Positions 56,601 to 64,000 of a stretch of DNA of 64,000 nucleotides are shown one piece after another. A model generated the notes under the pieces. It made no database searches and was not told where the DNA came from. It saw only the letters and a list, made by a program, of their open reading frames with translations. A program made the translations under genes and the position numbers. Position 1 is the stretch's first letter. Each line of letters begins with the position of its first letter. The DNA comes from Trametopsis cervina. Its lineage: Eukaryota > Basidiomycota > Agaricomycetes > Polyporales > Irpicaceae. The stretch is taken from the NCBI GenBank assembly GCA_022385755.1, contig MU278348.1, positions 531,035-595,034 of the forward strand. The letters run 5' to 3'.

Positions 56601-58033
56601 GGTAGAGGTTGGTAGCAATCTCATGGGCTGTACGGCATGAATCACATGAGAAAGTTGGTAGCAATAAACAGGACGGGTTGTGTAAGCGTACGTGGGTCTG
56701 TCTCCGGCAGCTCGTCACCATCTTTGAAGCTCTTGAAGAGTTCATCCACTTGACTGCGCTGGACTTCGACACTCTTCCCGGAAACAGTATTCCACCGTCC
56801 AACAGTATTGTTGTGATGATTAGATCCGAAGAGAGCGCGGCTGTGACCACCCGGAGGAGGGTCATGGGGATTCCAGTAATGTTGGGTTTTCAGCCGTTGC
56901 ATATCGGAGGGAAGTGTGGGATGATCAAGGAAAAGACCGTGTTGATACAGGTAGTTCGCCACAACCGTGATGTTCCCTTTCGGGGTATAGACCAGCAAGG
57001 TCAAAGGGAGTATAGGCAGCTACAACAATTTCAACCCGCACGTCAGTAACTGAAAGACCAGGTTAAGGCGACATACGTTGGGCTGCCCACGTCGAACTTT
57101 GCCGTCAAGGCGAATGAGACCCTTGCCTAGCATTGGGCCCAGCAGGCTTGCCACCTTCTGCTCTACGACACCAAAGTTTTCTCCTGTAACAGCTTCACCC
57201 GCGGGGTTTGTGACGTTCGGTGTCCTGATATGAATAGTCTCCGTGGTCCCTGACCGACTGGAGGTATGTTCATAGCTCATCCGCACAGGTGCCCAATCAC
57301 CATCGATAGAATTAGGAGTCCTCTGAGGTTGGAGGTAAACAATAGGGTAAAGTACCAGAGCGGTTACAGTCAGTTGGCCAATGCAGACCGGCGTCTTGGG
57401 TGGCAATTCCGCAGGTAAAGGATTCTGAATTTGAGGAGGAAGAGAACGGTTCTGAGGGGGAGGGGAGGGGGAAGCAGTAAGGTCTATCACTGGATGAGCT
57501 AGTCCCGGAGGATGAGGGGCAGGAGCCATTGAGCCCGACCGCGAAGGAGGACCAGAACTCATCCCTGGTAGGCGAGTCTGAGCGAGCGGAGACATTACGG
57601 GGCCCGGTGGATGTTGTGTTTGCAAGCGTGGCGGAGGGAAGAAAGCAGAAGAATTGGAAGGCCCAGAAAACATAGCTGAAGGCGGAGGCAAGATTCTGCT
57701 TGGATCTAGGTGTCCTCCCATTGGCGGCGCAAACATTTGTTGTTGCGGTGGCGGAAATTGAGAGCGATTATCGGGGTGTAACGAAGAATGAGACATCGCC
57801 GGAGAGAGTCCAGAGTGGTATGGCGTAGAGTGAGCATTGCGGCTCGTGTCTTCCGGGACCTCTTTCGCTGCATTGAAAGAACGGGTGTGCGAGCATACAC
57901 GCTTAGCCTTCCGGTTGCACTGCTCGTCATATTCGGAGGTCTCATCGTCCCCCGTGAGGTCTATTGGGTTGTTCTGCGGAAATGGCTGGGATAATGCACC
58001 ATTGGTTGCGGACGTTGTTGCGGCATCGGACAT
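53618..58033 (-). CDS. SNF2-family ATPase with internal RING finger and N-terminal SUMO-interaction motifs (Rad5/HLTF/Uls1 type)
   Basis: Nine exons 5'->3': 58033-57077, 57019-56692, 56627-56413, 56353-55524, 55466-54276, 54223-54197 (27 nt), 54139-53942, 53890-53854 and 53806-53618; 1323 aa. Two SIM-like motifs (PIDLTGDDE at ~23, PVIDLTASP at ~181) lie in a Pro-rich N terminus. A region at ~225-345 (VCIGQLTVTALVLY, ASLLGPMLGKGLI, LTLLVYTPKGNITVV) resembles a HIRAN domain. Helicase motif I is ADDMGLGKT (~499), II is LDEAH (~774). A C3HC4 RING (CVECGYEL ... CQHLFCMMC ... CALCRAPL, from ~990) is inserted between the ATPase lobes. Motifs V-VI: KAGGVGLNLTAAQRVYLMDP, DRIHRLGQT. Expected nuclear role: SUMO-linked or PCNA-linked ubiquitin ligase/translocase in replication stress. 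Confidence 0.88.
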
Positions 58034-60385
58034 CGTTTGTCGGTCCGTTGAGGGTATTGATGAGATACCGAACGCAAGCAGGAACGATGTGGAGGAGACG
58101 ACAGAGGTCGCCGGTGACTAAGGGTTGGTGGTATGGGTCAAGATGTGAATGTTAAGCTTCGGTCATGAAGCTTTGCCTATGCACATAACGTGACTCAGCA
58201 ATATGTTGTCGTGATAAATATATATACGGTTCTCGGGGTCCGGAACAAAGCTTCCCTTCATGGGCGTTTATCCATAAAGAACATTTTTTACTTCACTGCC
58301 TTGGACTCGTGGCCACAACGTTTATTGCATCTCAAGATGAGTATACATTGTCTTCCGTGCGACCATCTCCTGCTGTTGGACGACGCAGCGTGCACGATGC
58401 AAGTCATATAAAGGCTCCTGCATCGCCCATATCTTTTGCACATAGATCCTTGGACTGACTAAACCTTCCGCTCCCTGCTTATTCAGAGTCTTGGTCCGGC
58501 CCTCCGGCATTACATTGGGCACTGTTATACCAGCGGCGATGGGACTACAACGGCCCATCTGTCTAAGTCCTTGCTTGCGGCGAGCCTGTGCTGCCAGCTT
58601 CCAGCTACACGGCCCTACTTCGCCTTGAGGGTCGCAAAACGGACCGTTCAGTCCTTTGTTTCCTACCACGCCGAACTGGCCTGAGTGGAAATCGCATATG
58701 GCATACAAAGCTAAAATTATGACGGTAATGTGCGGCTTTTGCTTATACACAAGGCTTATCGTCATTAGCAGGGGCAATGGCATGACGCAATTCGACGAGT
58801 TATGGCTTGCTGAGGTACAACGGTACTGCAGCCGATGCTGCTCAGTCTGTAGAGTCCTGACGCTCTTGCGCATACCACGACTTTGTGTATCCAACAATCG
58901 CATACATCCAGAGTTATCATAGCTTACAGATGCTTCGCCAGTAGCCTCATAACATGAGTTATAGAAAAGTCCAAACAGTATACGTCTTTCTCCGGTTGTA
59001 TAGCCCGCTTTCCTCATCGGTCATGATTTCAAAACCGTCAGCACACTGAAGCTACCGGTATCCAGATATACGGCATCGGTGCGACATCCTTCCAGGCCGA
59101 CTCCCGCTCAAGAGCGGCCTCTCTCGTCACATGGACGGTGTCATTAGGTGAGTCTGTTGCTTCGGCGTGAGTTTATCTACTTCTATGATTTTAGGTAGGT
59201 AGGAGAACACGTTACCGAAGACTACAATCTATGCGGTGAAAACGCCAAGAAGCATCGCTATGACTAACACATCCGACTGTGTCACGGCGAGGACATTGTC
59301 TCGACCGACGAAGTGAGTGAGACGGATTCTCACACGTGCATTGCATCGCAACCTGGGCCCGAAGTTAACCTTCGCTCACTGAAAAGCGCGAAGTCAAAGT
59401 AGGTTACCTCAGGATCAAGTCGCTACGTAGTGGCCCTGGTGACTAATCCTAATCGAATATCGCGAACACCATGAAATACACCTGCTCAAGGAACGAAATG
59501 TCAACAGTAAACGCGGTTTTGAAGCGCATAAGCCATTCAAGGCACGATTCAACGCATATTTGTAACTCGGTCTCATAGCATTATCGCCAATCTCTCGTTG
59601 TCAATGTCCGATTTATCGCTACGTAAGGCGGGCCTGCTGATCCCCCGCACATGCTCACTAATGGCCCATGACAACTCTCTCTCAGTCGGCCCCACCTTAC
59701 GTTGGCACAGAATAAGTATTCAAGCAGAATAGAACGTCTCCGTGACGAAGATTGGAATTCAGGAAAGCATAACCAGATTATTGCCCACGCCGTAAGCTTA
59801 CCTTCAAGGAGCAATTCCAGTGCACTGATACATCCACCGATTCATTTAGCGTGTGGGTGTGTAGTTCCCAAATATCGACCCATGGTCACAAGCACACTGG
59901 CTACCATTCCCGAATCTCGTTGTTCGCTCCTGTACCACGCTGTTGCACTTCGCGTATGCCGTGAGATAAGATGGTTGGGGGCAAAAGAATCGGCATGACG
60001 CACTGCCACCTGGTCAAGTGTATTTCTACGTCGATATCGGCAACCCTTTAGGAGGTCATGGTCGCACTATGATATAGGTCTTCTATCTATGACGGCCCGC
60101 AGGGTCATCATTCAAGCTCTCCGGTCGTAGGAGGCAGAGAGTCGATATTTATACGGACGTTGCGAGATATCTGCCCACAGCGAGGCCTCAACACCCAGCG
60201 GAATTCTTGCCATAGAGACCACCAACGTATCCGTATTCCCGTAGTTGTTGGCCACTGCAGGGCGCTTATAACCACAGATTTGTAGAACCTCAATCTCCGA
60301 GAGTCGCACGGTACGTCACTTGACACCCGCCACGATGAAGCTGGACATACTGAAAGCCTTATGTAGGCAGGACTCTGGCTGCGAA
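58034..60385. other. 2.35 kb gene-poor stretch
   Basis: No gene that I can support. The longest frame is minus 59017-58322, 231 codons from an ATG, with a mostly basic, Cys-containing product that has one hydrophobic stretch (HITVIILALYAICDF) and no family motif. It may be a lineage-specific gene, but chance is likely. Nothing repeat-like or tRNA-like was seen. Confidence 0.35.
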
Positions 60386-63243
60386 ATGGTATCGTTTGCG
60401 TTGCGTTCCATTCTATCGTTGGCCGCTGGCGTTGTCAACACAACGCCTCCTGCTTCACCTCCTTTTGTGCCCGCTATTCATGGGTTCCAAAGCACTGGTG
60501 GCGGTGCCTTTCATCTACCACCGAACCTTCACATCATAGTCGACTCTGCCCACGCGTCTTCAACTCTAGACGACGGGTTGACGCTCATTCCACCTTCATT
60601 GAGCGACTTTGCACAGGTATTCGCGTCGGACGTGAAAGAACTATTTCCCCATTCCTCTGCATCCGTCTCGCTTGGTTCCGAGTTGTCTCTGAGCGAAGTC
60701 ACCGGATATGTGTTCCTCACTATTGCTTCGAACTCCAACCACACGCTGGCCGACGGTTCTCCAACCACGGAAGGTTATGATATGAATGTAACCTCCCAGG
60801 GCATAAAGATCAGCGCGAGCGGTGCGAAAGGAGCGTTCTGGGCCACACGGACATTGCTTCAGGGCTTCGCCCTTTCCGACGGTCAGTTCCCCAGTTCGGT
60901 GATCCACGATCAACCAGACTGGAGGACGCGAGGCATAATGCTTGGTAAGTCGCGGCTTTCATACGTTTGAAGATGCACACGGCAATGGCTAAACACAGTT
61001 CACAATATCCCAAATTATAGACGTCGGGAGACACTGGTATCCAATCGATTTCCTCAAGGAGGTATGCGCATATGCATCATGGTTCAAAATGAGTGAATTC
61101 GTGAGTTCGAACCCTTCGTTAAGGGTCACGAGGCCCGTTCAATCCGCACTCTGCCGAAGCTCCGTCTGACCATCTATCCATTCTTCGTAGCATGTGCATT
61201 TATCGGACAACGTACAACCTCATGGCCATCCGGACGCATACGCGCGTTTTCGTCTAGGGACCGATAACCCTGCGCTTGCAGGTCTCGTTCCATTCAAGAA
61301 TGAAACATACAGCCGGGCAGAGTTCGATGATTTCCAACATTCCTGCGCGAGCCGCGGAGTGACGGTATGTCGTGTCGCCACTGATACGAGCGCAGTAAAA
61401 CCCTGACGTATCACTCACAGGTCATTCCTGAGATTGAATCCGTGAGCTTGACTTACTTGGGGATGACGTTTGTTTCAGTTCCCTCACACGCTTCATAGCC
61501 TGGGCATGCATTGGTAATCACACAGTGGAAGCCCGAATTGGCACTCCCTACGGATATCACCTTGCTGAACATCACCTACCCTGACACAATTCCCACTGTC
61601 AAGGCTATATGGAAAGGCAAGTACGCCTCGCCTCATTGATAAAGGGAGAACGGCTAACATGCCTATATCCAGAATTCCTCCCGTGGTTCCAGAGCAGTAA
61701 GCCGGAAAGCCGTGCTGCACATACACGGACGTGCCATCTGACACTGCTTCTCCAAACGCAGAACAAGTCTCGATTGGTGCAGATGAATATGATTCGGACT
61801 TGGCAGATGATTACAACTTTTTCGTGAATACGATGGTGACGTCTTTGTATTTGTTTTTCGGATAGAGATGCTGACTGGGCAGATAGAGCGACTATATTTC
61901 TCAAGAGTCTAATAAAACTATACGTATCTGGGGTACCAACGAACCATCAAACACTACATCTGTTAGTAAGCGCATCATTCAACAGCACTGGTACGGCGTT
62001 CGTTTCAGCTCAACAGTGCTTGTGTTGACACATTAACATAGGGACTTTGGCCAAGATGATCCATTTGAGCTTGTTCGCTCAGGGTGGGAGGTCATTAACA
62101 GGTTGTACTTCCGGATCTTAACGTTGGCAACAAATTAATCTTTGTGCAAATTCCGCAGCGAGGATAGTTTCCAATACATCGTCACTAAGGCTCCTCCTGT
62201 AAGCACACCCATTCCTTAATTCTTTGCGAAAGACATTCTAACGGTCAGCTGAAGACAAGCTCATTTCCATCAAGACTGAATCAGACACGCCTTTGGGATG
62301 GGGCGAATGTGGACACTGGAGGAGCCTGGGATCCCCATATCTTCGATCGAGGTATATATTTGCTCCGTTTGCGCGTCTTGAGTCACCTAATATTGCTTTA
62401 GGCAATGCATCGAACAATCCTTCTCTCTCTGAACCGCTGCTTGCAGGCGCCATCATGGTATGCACACTATTGTTCATGGCGGTACCAAATCTAATTACAT
62501 TCCTGATGACTCAGGCTATATGGAATGATCATGGCCCTAACGCTACCACACCCCTGGAGGCCTTTTACTGCATGAAAGAGGGACTCCCCGTCATTGCTGC
62601 AGCGAACTGGCAAGCTTCTGTCCGACCCAATCATTTGAACCGCGATCAGTTCCTCCTCGCATATCCCACGTTGGAAGCGAGCGTCCCTGGTCAAAACCTG
62701 GACAGAAGGATCAAGAGCAAGTCCAGTCTTGTCGCGGAGTACAAGATCTCAGGTCGGGCTTCGCTGGTGAAAGACACAAGCGACAACGGGTATGACGCGA
62801 AGCTGCAGAACGGTGTACTACACACTCCGTTAGGCAGCAAAGGCCACAATTACACCGTCCTCGTGTCCTTCACTTCTTCGCAGCCCAACGGCACGCTGCT
62901 TGTCGGACCCGACTCGTCATTTGGTGTCACTGCGGTCGGTGATGGCCACACGCTCGCCTTCACCTCGTACAACATCGTTTATCCGCTGTTCAACTTCACG
63001 CTTCCGACGTCCAAGTCATCGGAACGAGAAATTATCCTCCACGGAACCGAGAATAGCACATCGGCATATGTCGATGGACAGTATGCAGGGGATTTTGTAA
63101 TCGGGCTCGATGGTACCACCGTGTTTCAGCCTATGGCGTTTGTGGCCCCGGTGCAGCAGGTCGGCGGACCGGGTAACGAGGTAGCACGGTTCGCGGTGTG
63201 GGACGGTCTGCAAGACATCTCGAAAATTTCTCACGCACAATAG
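60386..63243 (+). CDS. Secreted GH20 family beta-N-acetylhexosaminidase
   Basis: Thirteen exons: 60386-60944, 61021-61100, 61191-61364, 61421-61441 (21 nt), 61499-61616, 61673-61696 (24 nt), 61762-61840, 61889-61990, 62042-62101, 62159-62198, 62249-62351, 62402-62457 and 62515-63243; 714 aa. The signal peptide (MVSFALRSILSLAAGVV) is followed by a GH20b-like domain (KGAFWATRTLLQGF) and the GH20 barrel: RGIMLDVGRHWYPIDFLKE, HVHLSDN, VIPEIESPGHA, SIGADEYDS (catalytic Asp-Glu), IRIWGTNEPSN and AIWNDHGP. A beta-sandwich C-terminal region follows. It would remove terminal GlcNAc from chitin or glycans. The catalytic motif has Ser where many GH20 enzymes have His. One intron has a GC donor. An in-frame ATG at 60335 is an alternative start. 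The intron at 61841 has a weak donor. Confidence 0.87.
61617..61672 (+). other. GC-AG intron in the GH20 gene
   Basis: The donor AAAG/GCAAGT matches the known GC-AG class with otherwise perfect pairing to U1. The 56-nt intron separates AIWK from EFLPWFQS. Confidence 0.75.
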
Positions 63244-63722
63244 ATACCATGCTCATACCTGGTACAACCGTGTACGTGTACGAATACCAAGACAGAATCT
63301 GGTCACAGTGAGAGACAATCGCAAGAAATTTCAGAAAAAAGCATGATCGCGTCGTCAACGTCGATCGGCGGCACATCGCACCTACCATCGCCTGGCTCGG
63401 TAAGCCCCAGGCCGCCAACTGTACTGATAGTGAATGTAGGACGACCCTCGCGTTGGCGAGACAGGTCCGACGCTCACTAAATACTGTTGATTGTTTGGAG
63501 CACACAGAACAGTTGTGCCCTAGCAGTCTATGACAAACCATTGGGACATAGAATTGAATCTGCGGAGAGCGGAGTCGTAGCTCTGCTGAGCTACGGCCCC
63601 CTTCTTCGCATCCTGCTAGCATACAAATGTTGACAAATCCAGCGATAGTATTGTGGTGTGGAGTCCATAAGTCAGGCATCTGATCGATGCTCAGGACACC
63701 GTGACATGGATACCTGGGCCTG
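63244..63722. other. Convergent intergenic region
   Basis: Between the 3' ends of the GH20 gene and the dsRNA-binding gene. A long minus-strand open frame crosses it and the end of the GH20 gene antisense, without motifs. Confidence 0.4.
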
Positions 63723-63956
63723 TTACTCACGAGCTGCCCATCCCATAGCGTACCAGGCTTGCTTTGCAGCTTCTTCCTTCGCGAGCTGCTTGCTTGCTCC
63801 AGAACCGGCCCCCTTCTCGATGCCATTCACTAAAATGCAGAGTCAATACTGGTTTGATGTAGCAGAAGGAGCATATGACACTGACCAACACATTTGGCGG
63901 TCCATCGGCCCGCGTGCGGGGGGCCAGAGAACTGCGCTGGGTACTCTACGAATACC
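63723..63956 (-). CDS. Double-stranded RNA-binding domain protein (5' part outside window)
   Basis: Two 3' exons are seen: 63956-63892 and 63829-63723. They read VEYPAQFSGPPHAGRWTAK, then LNGIEKGAGSGASKQLAKEE and AAKQAWYAMGWAARE. The pattern of an aromatic/acidic strand, GPPH, WTAK, G-x-G-x-x-K and AK-x-x-AA-x-x-A is a double-stranded RNA-binding domain. The stop (TAA at 63725-63723) comes just after the domain if the GTGAGT at the end of the helix is not used as a donor. Upstream exons begin beyond an intron that starts at 63957. Short single-dsRBD proteins of this kind are common in basidiomycetes; their function is unknown. Confidence 0.7.
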
Positions 63957-64000
63957 CTGCGTTGATTAGCCGTCTGATTGAACATGGGTAAGAACGCCGT

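Noticed and set aside
61101..61190. tRNA-like GTTCGAACCC sequence
   Set aside because: It lies within a GH20 intron; no matching acceptor stem or anticodon arm could be found around it.
63131..63826. Minus-strand open frame across the end of GH20 and the dsRBD exon
   Set aside because: It is partly antisense to the GH20 coding region; the dsRNA-binding exon explains the only conserved part in another frame.
1..64000. CRISPR arrays, rRNA genes, prophage or bacterial operons
   Set aside because: Nothing of this kind was seen; intron-rich genes show that this is eukaryotic nuclear DNA.

Overview
The window is nuclear DNA of a filamentous fungus, most likely a mushroom-forming basidiomycete (Agaricomycetes). 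No species can be named from it. The reasons are: genes on both strands with no operons; about 119 introns that I could place by hand, nearly all 47-90 nt with GT-AG ends; several exons of 8-30 nt; and typical fungal families (Zn2Cys6 regulator, ALG12, glucosylceramide synthase, THR/SER exporter-like membrane protein, DUF7726, F-box/LRR proteins). I can support 28 protein genes, two of them cut by the window ends. I see no tRNA, rRNA, transposase, reverse transcriptase, LTR or CRISPR array. Exon models come from reading frames, splice sites and family motifs only. No transcript data were available.

Layout. 0-6 kb: FBXO21-like gene (5' end missing), a seven-helix membrane protein, a DUF7726 gene and an RCC1 beta-propeller gene. 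6-10 kb: two paralogous homeodomain genes on the minus strand, with a MscL-type mechanosensitive channel gene on the plus strand between them. 10-21 kb: an F-box gene, a 2 kb gene-poor stretch, ALG12 (N-glycan mannosyltransferase), a PLP-homeostasis protein, xylose reductase and a ketopantoate reductase. 21-32 kb: WDR75/Nan1-type ribosome biogenesis protein, a 13-exon Zn2Cys6 transcription factor, a REEP/Yop1-type ER-shaping protein and a second F-box gene. 32-42 kb: an AT-rich island, glucosylceramide synthase, a SPRY protein, a TatD nuclease, peroxisomal 3-ketoacyl-CoA thiolase and a membrane-anchored heparinase II/III-like protein. 43-58 kb: a Ser-rich single-pass protein, GNL1-type GTPase, a SAM methyltransferase, a ThrE-family protein and a SNF2/RING protein with SUMO-interaction motifs. 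58-64 kb: a 2.3 kb gene-poor stretch, a secreted GH20 hexosaminidase and the 3' end of a dsRNA-binding protein.

The genes are mostly unrelated housekeeping and regulatory functions, so this is not a biosynthetic or defence cluster. The one local grouping with shared ancestry is the homeodomain pair around MscL: the paralogs share an intron at the same homeodomain position and phase, and two C-terminal motifs.

The most unusual observation is in the thiolase gene. The conserved active-site segment GHPLGCTGAR can only be rebuilt by removing a 62-nt intron with AT-AC ends and an otherwise U2-like donor. Other points worth checking are an 8-nt exon that carries the first zinc ligand of the Zn2Cys6 domain, a cluster of five 14-30 nt exons in xylose reductase, and a zinc ribbon on the MscL channel.
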